A stretch of DNA of 64,000 nt, from NCBI RefSeq assembly GCF_905404315.1, contig NC_066270.1, positions 13,844,001 to 13,908,000 of the forward strand. Direction: 5' to 3'. A program made the position numbers and the translations under genes. Under the pieces are notes generated by a model. That model worked only from the letters and a program-made list of their open reading frames with translations. It was not told where the DNA came from and did not search any database. Positions 46,438 through 56,451 of the stretch are shown here, piece after piece. How positions within the stretch are numbered: the first letter of the stretch is position 1; each line of letters starts with the position of its first letter. The stretch comes from Leptidea sinapis. Its lineage: Eukaryota; Arthropoda; Insecta; Lepidoptera; Pieridae.

Positions 46438-46680
46438 ACACACTTTTTACACAAATTATCTTGCCCCAAGTTAAGCATATATAGCCTGTGTTATGGGTTA
46501 TAAGACAATGATATATTTAATACAATATACTTACTTAAACATATACATATATTCATATAAACATACATAAATACATTTAAACATCCATGACTCGGAAACA
46601 AACATCTATATTCATCATATAAATGCTTGCACCTACCGGGATTCGAACCCGGGACCTCTAGCCTAAATAAAGCTATAAAA
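46438..46680 (-). mobile_element. tRNA-derived SINE (family t1)
   Basis: GACACACTTTTTACACAAAT at the left; B-box-like CCCGGGTTCGAATCCCGGTA on the minus strand near 46640-46660; the tRNA head is cut at 46670. Confidence 0.75.
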
Positions 46681-46705
46681 TTTGTTTTGTTTCAATAATA
46701 TTAAT

Positions 46706-47590
46706 ATTTATAGATAATTTATACGTCTAGATAGCCTCTTGCTGTTAGATAATCGATAAAAGATAATCATTTAGTGTGCGTGACAAGCTACGTCTTACAC
46801 TCGCGATTTGTTTGACACTTTGTGTTAGTGTGCGTCAATTGTTCAAAATAAGGTTAGTTCTGAAATCAATTTTTCCACGTTTTCACAGCTGTCATATTCA
46901 AATTCAAATATTTTTATTCAAAATAGGATGTGAAATCACTTATTGAAAGTCAAAAAACTACCACCCATTCAGAAATATCCAGAGGGCGGTCGCTCCATTC
47001 CCAATCTGTGGTATTATTAAGAAAGTCATTTATGTTTTAGTAACCTTTACCACACAAACGTTTCTTAACAATTCTTTTGAATAACGTAATACTTTTGTTT
47101 TGAACATTTTCGGGGATCCTGTTGTAAAAGCATATACATCGCCCCAAAAAAGACTTGCTAACTAGACTTAGTCGAGTAGTGGCCATTATAAGCTTATGTC
47201 TGTTCCTCTTGTTAACATTATGGCTATGAAAGTTTCTGGCAAATTCACTTATGTGCCTATGAACATACATTACATTATCAAGAATATATTGAGAAGCAAC
47301 AGTCAAGATGTTAATTTCTTTGAATTTTGCTCTCAATGATTCCTTAGGGCCTAGGTTATAAATAGCGCGAATAGCCCTCTTCTGCAGCACAATTATTGTA
47401 TTAATATCGGTCGCGTTGCCCCACAGCAATATGCCATAGGACATAATACTATGGAAGTAACTAAAGTATACAAGTCGCACCGTATCTATGTCAGTAAATT
47501 GTCTAATCTTTTTAACCGCGTATGCTACGCGCTTAATTTAACTAAGTCTGTTCGCCAATTCTTCATAGTCTATCTAGACGTATAAATGAT
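46706..47590. mobile_element. MITE-2 split by a LINE-D insertion
   Basis: Left TAGATAATTTATACGTCTAG and right CTATCTAGACGTATAAATGA termini match 19204-19425. The body is interrupted after CACAGCTGTCATA and resumes TCATAGTCTATCTAGACG. Confidence 0.8.
46897..47566 (-). pseudogene. LINE-D C-terminal fragment with TCATA target duplication
   Basis: Minus frame of 147 codons (47480-47037): YGILLWGNATDINTIIVLQK, RAIRAIYNLGPKESLRAKFK, HISEFARNFHSHNVNKRNRH, GRCICFYNRIPENVQNKSIT and RIVKKRLCGKGY. The 3' end has tandem TTTGAA next to the left TCATA; the 5' end is truncated next to the right TCATA. It is the C-terminal domain of a CR1/jockey-like RT. Confidence 0.85.
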
Positions 47591-47859
47591 TTAATACAAT
47601 ATATAATAGATAAAATAGATAGACATAATATAAAACTTTCAAAACTAACCTCGATATTAAAAAGTAAATTTATATTACCACTACGAAGAGCACTTTAAAA
47701 CATTAAGACGTTCTATATCGGTTGCCAGATACAAAGCCTTTAAATATAAGTGCAGCAACGTTAAGGAAAAACTAACAGCCATGTCAAGGCAGACTTAGCT
47801 TAATAGAACAGTTATTGAAGGTAACTACGTGGCATCATAGAGCATGCAGTGTAACGGAG

Positions 47860-48120
47860 ACTTTTTTTTAATGATAATAAGCGACAAGACGTGTAGGACG
47901 TTCAGCTGATGGTTATTGATACGCCCTGCCCATTACAATGCAGTGCCGCTCAGGATTCTTGAAAAACCAAAAAAAAATCTGAATGGCACTACAACTGCGC
48001 TTGTCACCTTGAGACGTAAGATGTTAGGTCTCATTTGCCCAGTAAATTCACTAGCTACGGCGCCCTTCAGACCGAAACACAGTAATGCTTCCACATTACT
48101 TACTGCTTCTTTAGTAATTA
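47860..48120 (-). mobile_element. SINE-alpha copy, head truncated
   Basis: Family landmarks run from the T run to ACACATTACTTACTGCTTC. Confidence 0.85.
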
Positions 48121-49195
48121 TAAAAATTCTGAAAACTCAATGGCAGTGCGTATCTTTTTAATTCTGACGACTTATATAGTCGAGTGGTTAGCATTTAAGT
48201 CTTTCTCGTCTCATCCCATATTGTTATTTAAAAAAATATTATGCTTCTACCATATGATCTCGAAAAATGTACAAAATAAATGTTTTTTGAAAAAAATTAT
48301 TGTTAAGAAATTATAATTATTTTTGTGGTAACGGGCTTTCCATACACGACTTTTTCAATGATACTATTGATACTGTACGACACTAATTAATGAGAATTTT
48401 ACGAAATTCGGCGCTATTTTTCGGGAATCCATATTAGTTGACTGAGTCTCACGCCAGAATTTGGCGTGTCAACATCTCCTGATGATGCCTCGTGAAGAGG
48501 CGAGATACGAGTCGAATTGATTGAAGATGAATCTTAGCGATATTAACACTCAAGAAGGCTCACAACAAATGGATTTGAGGAAATATTTTGCTTTTATTAC
48601 ATTCACTTTCCCTTAAATTTCCCCCATTTCATTATCACTGCTAATAGTCCGTTTTTCGATTTGCTATTGTTTAAGCAGGCTGACCCAAGTGAATATGTAA
48701 AAGTAAGATTCTCGTTCCACTTTCATACAAAACAAAACAATATTGCCCATGATGTTTGAAAGCATTTGTTATGGGAAACGGACATAAACAACTTTCTTTT
48801 ACTAAAGCCCTATTATATTGATAAATTGAATACAAGAGCACAGGGTAGGGATTGATACTAACGTATAAACAAAGAGACAGCTCCCATACTACGAATGAAA
48901 CTACCGTAAGGAACATTGCAACAGTGGTAGTTGTAAGCATCAGGAACTAACACAAATAATTTTTACTTAGAGCTTACAAGCGTTAACAATATGCTGTAGT
49001 TGTGTCATATTATTGACACAAGATGGCGCTTATCACAAAACTTATTGTATATAATATCGCATAGTAGGGATTGATACTAATATATTATATTAATCCACGC
49101 AACGTGTCCTAAAAATTGTTTGCAAAAATCCTCAAAATTTTCCCAAAAATCTCTCATAGTTGCTATTCTGTTACTACTTTGCCTACGTAAAATTT
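48121..49195. other. No gene recognised, one dispersed repeat
   Basis: 48430-48545 (TGATGATGCCTCGTGAAGAG, GCGAGATACGAGTCGAATTG) is shared with 62340-62400 and 62885-62940. The rest is AT-rich; the 89-codon minus frame at 48671-48940 has hydrophobic patches but no recognised domain. Confidence 0.45.
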
Positions 49196-49199
49196 ATTG

Positions 49200-49530
49200 T
49201 ATTATTTATTCAGTTTCACGTTGTTTGTCCGCAATTAGCTCCTAAACTACTGAACCGATTTTAATCAAATTTTGCATTCTGTGTGCAGCTTAATCTTAAG
49301 AATAGTTTTTATTTCGATTCTTAACCCGTAGTATTTTGTATTTTCGATTTTATTTCGGTTTAAATAATTATATGAGATAACTTTTTGACGCACAGTTTGA
49401 CAGTTCTGCTTTGACATTTTTTCATTACAAGAACAGATTTTTAGAGACTTCGTGTGGTGTTTTTGTACTAGCATCGGCAGTACATAATATACTTTTTACA
49501 AATTTAACAAAATAAATCTTAAATATTAGT
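49200..49530 (+). repeat. Dispersed non-coding repeat
   Basis: GCTCCTAAACTACTGAACCG, the GAACCGATTTTAATCAAATT segment and an AAGCGAAGCGCACC end resemble degenerate members of the GTTG/Helitron-like class. Confidence 0.5.
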
Positions 49531-49597
49531 GAAGCGAAGCGCACCAGTATCCAGCAAGTAATGGGTAAAACATTTATATATTAGTAGTTTCTTTTCT

Positions 49598-49840
49598 ATC
49601 ATCATCATCATTTTAGCCGGAAGAGGTCCACTGCCTGGACCGGCGATCTTGACCAGATAGTCGGTCCATCTTGTGGGGGGCCTACCAACACTTCGTCTTC
49701 CGGTACGTGGTCGCCATTCGAGTACTTTACTGCCCCAACGGCCGTCTGTCCGTCGAACTATGTGCCCTGCCCACTGCCACTTCAGTTTCATAATCATTTC
49801 GGCTGTGTCGGTGACTTTGGTTTCTATACGCCTGCATTAT
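49598..49840 (-). pseudogene. RTE-type LINE 3' end
   Basis: Minus frame MIMKLKWQWAGHIVRRTDGR, VLEWRPRTGRRSVGRPPTRW and TDYLVKIAG, then a deletion that brings the tail closer. Well conserved. Confidence 0.85.
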
Positions 49841-50099
49841 TAGTACCAGTTTAATCCATTAATGCATGTTTTTAAATCCGTTTAAAAATAACAATTTTGC
49901 TGTCTAAAATTATACGTTACAGATAAATTATATTAGCTAAGTGTGTTCGGTTCAAAACACAATAATATGTTTTACTGCGTTCGATAAGAAATGGTTATTA
50001 TCTAATAGTTAAACTCCTCCGAAAATTATTAATATCGGCAATACAACGTTTTCTGGGTCAGCTAGTTTTCAATAAATTAATTTCAATAGTTTTTTTTCT

Positions 50100-51040
50100 T
50101 TTTATTTAGCTAAACAATATTCATTTCAATATGTCAAGAATATTTAAAAAAGATGTTTGTAATTTAAAAGGGAACTATGCTTAGTTTTACAATAACTTAT
50201 ATTTTTCATTTTTAATTCAAATTGCACTAAAAATAATCATAAATTTAGTGGTGCGGGGGGGGGGGGGGTACCTTGTGCTTTATTTCTACCGCGATCGGAT
50301 AAAATGTCGTTAAAATAAAAATCATTGAGATTGTGTCAATAAATTAGATAAACATGATTAAAATGTCTCTTCACACTCAGTAATGTACTTGTGAAAATCT
50401 TCATAAAAACTTCAACCAGATAATATTTACAATAAGTCATTTTGTAAATATTATCTCATATACCATTTTATCACTTTCAAACAAATATTATTATTCTTTA
50501 TGTCACTGTACTGAACATTGATAAAAAACAAAATGGCGCGTAACCGTAAGTCGTGACGATATTCATATGAAATTTCTCTCATACGTCAATTAAGAAGTTT
50601 CACTTCAAAAACATAAGTATGGTCACACAATATTGTACTTTAATGGCACTTACATAAATAACTTTTTTGCTTGTATCTGAACAGTAGCCACATGGCATTT
50701 TACTTCTTAACTTGCGACGAGAAACACTCTTTACAGGCACCATCAGTATACAAACACTGTATGAAATTTGTAAAATGTAAACTAATTAGTATGTTGTCTT
50801 ATCCGTCATACGTCACGGTTTTGTGTTTGAAACCTTTGTTTCTTCCGTGACAATTACTGCCGAAACGAATCTCGATGACAGTGTCGTGGTAGCAATCTCA
50901 AAAACAAACAATACAAATATCTTTTGGACTGTGATTTCAAGTGAAGTATTAACACTGTTATACTGATGCTCAAAATTATACCAAATTTTTTGCACTGTAT
51001 CTTAACTGTCTCGGTACAATATCAGCTTCATTTCTGCCAT
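50100..51040. other. No gene; poly-G tract and hairpin
   Basis: AT-rich with a run of 14 G at 50255-50268 and a perfect 15-bp stem with 9-base loop at 50418-50456. No coding signal. Confidence 0.5.
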
Positions 51041-51044
51041 CAAG

Positions 51045-51350
51045 CAGAAGTGGGAGACTCCTTTGCACCGGATGCCAGCTAGATTATGAGTATCACAACG
51101 GTGCCTATTTTCGCCGTGAAGCAGTAATGTGTTCCTGTGGATCTGAAGGGTGCGTAGCTTGTGAAATTACTGGGCAAATGAGATTTAACATCTTATGTCT
51201 CAAGGTGACGAGAACAGTTGTAGTGCCGCTCAGAATTTTTGGGTTTTTCAATCATCTTGAGGGCACTGCATTGTAATGGGCAGGGCGTATCAATAGCAAT
51301 CAGCTGAACGTCCTGCTCGTCTCGTCCCTTATTTTCATAAAAAAATGTGT
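51045..51350 (+). mobile_element. SINE-alpha copy
   Basis: Near-complete plus copy from GTGGGAGACTCCTTTGCACC to CTCGTCCCTTATTTTCATAA and an A run. Confidence 0.9.
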
Positions 51351-52125
51351 ATGATTATGTTTCGGTTTATAGCGCGTCGTAGCAGAATATACTGGGTTCA
51401 AAGCGGCCAACCCATCATATTTTTCAAACAAATGCTTACACGTCCTTATGGCGTTTTAAATTTCGTTTCTTAAAAAATATAGATAGGTATCTTGCATATT
51501 ATAGCGTTCCAAAATCGGCAGTGTCCCATGGCACAAAATTTTTCAGATACACCAAAACCGAGAGTGCCATACGGCACACTATTCCCTCACCAAGATCTGA
51601 CCCTTATTTTGTTTATAAGATAGTTTATTTTGCATGGTCCTATAGCTTGTTTCAATAGCTTTCAGATACATTCACTCAAATCATCCTAATTATAAGAAAT
51701 CTATTGGTATACGTAAAATAATACGCATTGATGTAACGCTGCGCGAGCGCCAAAATCACGCCGATCTGGGGCATACCGCGCGATCAGAGTTTGCCGGTAC
51801 GGAAAGGCTAGGCTTCTATCAAAGCAGAAAATACAAATTTCAAGAAACAAATCCAGTACAACCCTCCTAACATCGGGTTTTTGCACAAATTTTACCTGAA
51901 CTTTGGCTGTTCATAATGTACTAATAATTTGTAGAAGTAAGGAAAACATTGCAATATAAACCTCACGCATGTAATGGAGATTCTATGTGATAAACATTTA
52001 TTTCACAAATTTGTAAGGATAACTAAAAAACACGTATTTCCTGGAAGAAGTTTTATGGAATTTCTGCACTCTATGTTATCGCTTTCTCTTTCTAGTCGTT
52101 AATAGACGAAAGGTTGATCGGGAAG
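51351..52125. other. No gene recognised
   Basis: Mixed composition, no recognised domain or repeat. Confidence 0.4.
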
Positions 52126-52129
52126 GGCT

Positions 52130-52260
52130 CTCTTAAGGAGACTTAACTTCTTATGTCTCAAAGTGACGAGCGCATTTGCGATGCCTCTCAAACTCTGGAT
52201 TTTCCACTAAGCTGCACTGTATGAACAGGGCGTATCAGTTACTATCACGTAAGAAGATGT
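52130..52260 (+). mobile_element. SINE-alpha fragment, strongly diverged
   Basis: GACTTAACTTCTTATGTCTC, AAAGTGACGAGCGCA and AGGGCGTATCAGTTACTATC keep the family order. Confidence 0.7.
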
Positions 52261-52404
52261 ATTATTATTCTTATTTTTAACAGAGTTTACATCGTTTCCG
52301 AAGAACATAAATACTAGATATATTTAGGTATATACAAGCAACCTGCCCTCGCTTCGCTTCGTGTTTAAAAAAAAACAAAAAGCATATTTTATGTATTATC
52401 AATC

Positions 52405-52735
52405 ATTTGCCCTGTGCTTCCCCGGACGTTAAAAGAATAGGGGAGTCCCAGGCCCAAGGGTGTTGTATGCAGCGACTAATAGGTTTTAGAAGTGGGAAAA
52501 GCAAGGGAGAAGGCCTGGCAAATAGTCTGGATATAGCGAAGGCCTTTGATCGTGTATGGCACAAGGCACTTCTCTCAAAACTTCCATCATTAGGATTTCT
52601 CGAGTGTTTATGCAAATAGACCTCCAGCTCCCTCACTGAGCGCAGCAAACAGGTCTTTCTAGACAGTTATTGCTCGAACCCGTAGGCCGTGAACGCTGGA
52701 GTTTATCGCAGCCCAATAACGTTTTGTGTAGCCAC
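52405..52735 (+). pseudogene. Jockey-like LINE reverse-transcriptase fragment
   Basis: The plus frame reads NSLDIAKAFDRVWHKALLSK, LPSLGFLE, the conserved RT box with catalytic Asp (D-I-A-K-A-F-D-R-V-W), then pieces resembling SNPVGRERWSLS that echo VNAGVPQG. Preceded by TTTGCCCTGTGCTTCCCCGG, also at 41760. Confidence 0.75.
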
Positions 52736-52951
52736 AAAATTGATGCGATACGTTATATTATTGCAATTATTTTGGTAACAATGTTTCTCATTGAAAATAT
52801 AAAAAAAAAACAATCCATGTGCTATTGTTATACTGGTTGATAATGAAGCTTTCCATTTAATAATCAGCTAAAATATATTTTTATAACTAAACGGTAATAG
52901 GTTAATTAGTACCGACTTTATCTGTTACAATCAAATACAAGGTTAGTAATT

Positions 52952-53423
52952 AGGGGGCGTCCATAAATTACGTGAGATGCTTAAGGGGGGGAGGGGTCCA
53001 GTCAAATCTCATCTAATCTTACGTTGGAGTGAGGGGGTCTCGGCAAATATCACACAATTTTTTTCTGATTGAAACAAAAAAAAAACAATACTATTTTGAT
53101 CCATTTAATCATACGGACACGTTACAATAGTCTCTCTTGAGCCCGCGCATGATTCTCCATGGACTGAATTAGAGTAGATATTCTTTTTTTAATCACAGTA
53201 GTTACGATTTAAGTATTCTATTGTTAAATTTTTATTACACTTATAACTCTCAGCAATATTGATTACTAGTTTTAACAAGTCGTAAGTCGCACGAAGCAAT
53301 TTTTTTTCTATTTACAATAACAATCCAACGCGTTTACGTAAGAAACCCACATTTTCAAAAATCTCATGTGAGTTTGGGGGATGGGGGAGGGGCAACACCT
53401 CACTTAATTTATGGACACCCCCT
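52952..53423. mobile_element. Inverted-repeat element, GGGGGCGTCCATAAATTACG type
   Basis: Left AGGGGGCGTCCATAAATTAC and right (reverse complement) AGGGGGTGTCCATAAATTAA pair over about 25 bp. G-rich patches sit just inside both ends. No ORF. The 'GTCCATAAATTACGTG' terminus is widespread in insect genomes; superfamily not assigned. Confidence 0.75.
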
Positions 53424-53583
53424 CAGCAATTTTCAATAGAAAAGTTCCGACTGCCAAAACTCTATCTCTACTATTTATAAATTTAAATAATAGGTACTAT
53501 TAATATATAAATACTATTCCTAATGAAGAAATTAAAATATTTAATGGTATTCTTCAAATGCTTGAAAGCATAAATATATATAT

Positions 53584-53633
53584 AAAAACTCGCAGTATAT
53601 AAATATATATATATTTATATACTGCGAGTTTTT
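53584..53633. repeat. Perfect 50-nt palindrome
   Basis: AAAAACTCGCAGTATATAAA on the left is exactly mirrored by TTTATATACTGCGAGTTTTT on the right, with an alternating TA centre. It can extrude as a cruciform or be transcribed as a hairpin. No surrounding element was identified. Confidence 0.9.
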
Positions 53634-53984
53634 TTAAGCAATATTATATTAAGAGGACATAATTTATCCCATAAAAAATTTAAACTCACCCAAATTATCA
53701 CGCACACCTTGTAAGAATAACCAGCGATATGAGATATCTAGATCTGATCTTGCTTATCCACTCTTGTTATTATCAATATTTCACAGTTTATATTTCACGT
53801 TATCAATACAATGATATCACACCTGCATCCGTGACATACAACCAACAATTTATTACGAATACCTGTTTGGTTACATAGTTGTAAGATCATAAAAACAGGA
53901 CGATAACTAAAAATAGCACCTAGACTTAAAGGTTAAGTAAACCGCACTGTTAAGTTAGTGTACGTTATATTAAAATACTTATAT

Positions 53985-55453
53985 CCTAAACACATGTTCG
54001 GATTTGGTCCGGTCGAACCATCGGACGCGGTCCGGTACCGGCACATATTCGATGGTATGCGGTATGCCACACACAATTTTATTACTGATAATATTACCTG
54101 GGGTACACTAAAAATTTTGCACTTCTAGCTAATCAGAACTATTTAAATTTCGAATGTTATATATTTTGAAACGTTGCAACCTTTTTAGAAAAAAAAACCA
54201 TTGGCGGGAAATCATTTGTCAATTGTTTTTTATCACACATCAAAGTTCTACGAGCCGCACGAAAATGGAATTAAGTCGAAAAGATTTTAGAGCGTTGATT
54301 TTTTTGATTTTAAAAGTTCTCTTTCTCCGCAAGATTGTGCCGCTCGTCTTCAAAATGCGTTTTGGAGAGAAACACCTTGTTTGATCACCGTGAGGCGATG
54401 GTTTGCTGAATTTGATAGAGGTTAGGTTTCTTTACATGACGAATTTCAACTACCGTCAACGAAAATAATGTGGCTACTGTTTAGCGGCTAATTGACGAAA
54501 ACCCGCGGATTACTTATGAGATAATTCGAGGGGATTAGTATAAGCCAAATTCAGAAAATTTTACACGAAGAATTGAAAGTTCGGAAACTTTATTGTCATT
54601 GGATCCCTCATGAACTGACAGAGGAGCAGAAGCGGGCTCTCGTGGAATGGTGCTCACAGATGCTAATGAAGTACGACCACGGACATTCTAATGCTGTTTA
54701 TGACATTGTCGTAGAAGGCGAAACGTGGATTAATTGTTTTGAACCCGAAAAAAAAACAGCAAGCTTGTGAATGAATGTTTCAAAAACCAGAACAGGCCAA
54801 CACAAGTGTAGCAGGCGAGAAACGTTGGTAAAAGAATGACCGCATTTTTTTTCTCAGCTACGGGTCCCATCTGCACAATTTCACTTGAAGATCAAAAGAG
54901 TGTTAATGCCGAGTGGTATTCTACCATTTGTTTACTCAGGGTGTTAAAAAAAGTTCGCAAAAGACGACCAAAAAGCCGCGTTCTTCAACATCATGACAAC
55001 GCTTCTCCACATACGGCCAACAAAACTAAGTCATTTTTAGCTTCCTATAAAGTACAACTCATCACCCATCTGACCTAGCACCCTGTGATTTCCGTATTTT
55101 CCCCAAAATCAAAGATTTGATGAAAGGATTCACTTTTACCAATTCCGAAGAGGCAGTGATAGCGTTCAATCAGCACGTATAAAACATGCCTTCAGATCTG
55201 TGGTCTTCCTGTTTTAACAAATGTTTCAATCGCGTGAAAGAGTGTTCAACATGTAAAGGAGAGTATTTTGAAAAGCAATAAACATAATATTTTGGTTATA
55301 ACATGTTATTTTTTTTAAGTTATCAGATATTTTAATGTGACCTACGTATTACCGCCTGGAACGTTCCGAGCATGACGGCGGATCATTTGGTGGGAGGCGC
55401 CCACCGGACCGTCCGAAGGTTCGGTCGCACCAAATTCGACCATGTGCTTAGGC
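53985..55453. mobile_element. Inverted-repeat element split by a mariner
   Basis: Left CCTAAACACATGTTCGGATT and right (reverse complement) CCTAAGCACATGGTCGAATT continue as TGGTSCGRYCGAACC and a CCGGT block, about 52 bp of GC-rich inverted repeat. Without the mariner it would be about 220 bp. Family unknown. Confidence 0.75.
54097..55346 (+). pseudogene. mariner-family transposon, decayed transposase
   Basis: It is flanked by TA (54095-54096 and 55347-55348), with imperfect terminal inverted repeats sharing CACTAAAA/CATTAAAA. Transposase pieces lie in three frames: MELSRKDFRALIF (54265), EEQKRALVEWCSQML and GETWINCFEPEKK (54573-54770), and LQHHDNASPHTANKT (about 54989), then DLAPCDFRIFPKIKDLMKG and FNRVKECSTCKGEYFEK. 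The first catalytic Asp of the GDETW motif is replaced, and there are several frameshifts and stops, so it is dead. About 1.25 kb, normal for mariner. Confidence 0.9.
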
Positions 55454-55489
55454 TATTAGATCGCGCTGCCCCGAGTAAGTAAATATCTT

Positions 55490-55790
55490 TTTTGTCTTTT
55501 TTTATTAAAATTAGACGAGACGAGCGGCACGTTGAGCTGATGGTAATTGATACGCCCTGCCATTACAATGCAGTGCCGCTCAGGATTCTTGAAAAACCCA
55601 AAAATTCTGAGCGGCACTAGAATTGCGCTCGTCACCTTGAGACCTAAGATGTTATCTCTCGTTTGCCCAGTAATTTCACTAGCTACGGCGCCCTTCAGAC
55701 CGAAACACAGTAATGTTTACACATTACTGCTTCGCTTCAGAAGTGGGCGTTGTTGTGGCACCCATAATCTAGCCGGTATCCTGTGCCTTC
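55490..55790 (-). mobile_element. SINE-alpha copy
   Basis: Near-complete, lacking only the last bases of the head after GTATCCTGTGC. Confidence 0.9.
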
Positions 55791-55955
55791 GTATGCGCCA
55801 TGTTTTTATTTAAAATAAAGTAGTTTTGTAGAGGATTAAAAGGCGTGTTAATTTATAATTGAATATTAATAATAAATCTGATAAATTGGATAAATATTGG
55901 GATAAAAAATATGTGATATTTTTCTCTTATCTCAGGCCCTCAAAACCCTTCCGGC

Positions 55956-56190
55956 CCTAGAAATAATCTTGCTATAAAGTTATACCTGAGAACAAACAAA
56001 GAATATGCAAAATGTTTACAAATAGACAATGGACATATTAAGTTTCCCGCATTTATTTGTAAGGCGGCCTGATATTCGGAAAACTTAAATATTATCATTG
56101 TATGGACACTGTTGGCAGAGATATAGTCAATATTATGCATATTCTTAGATTATTCTCAGGTATAACTTTATGCCAAGATTATTTCTAAGA
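55956..56190. mobile_element. Inverted-repeat element, 235 bp
   Basis: Left CCTAGAAATAATCTTGCTAT and right (reverse complement) CTTAGAAATAATCTTGGCAT; similarity continues AAAGTTATACCTGAGAA and AGAATATGCA, so the arms reach about 65 bp. No ORF of note. Confidence 0.75.
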
Positions 56191-56375
56191 CCGTCCATGT
56201 TTAACCAATATCATAATCAATAATCGGTCAGTTTTAAAATCGACGATTATCTTCGTTTTGGTGAACGCCACCCTTAATAAAAAATGAATATCCGACGAAA
56301 GTTCAATTTATGGGCAGATTTTTAATATAAACACAATAACTATAGCAATATCTACAAATAAAACAACATTTTGAA

Positions 56376-56451
56376 TTTATTTTTATAATATCAATACTGA
56401 TGTCCTAAATTATTTTATAATTAAAGTATAATAGTTAAGTACAGTTGATCG
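56376..56451 (-). promoter_or_regulatory. Gene B 3' UTR with AATAAA poly(A) signal
   Basis: The minus strand reads AATAAA at 56381-56376, about 70 bases after the gene B stop codon. This spacing suits a compact insect 3' UTR. Inference from motif and position only. Confidence 0.5.
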
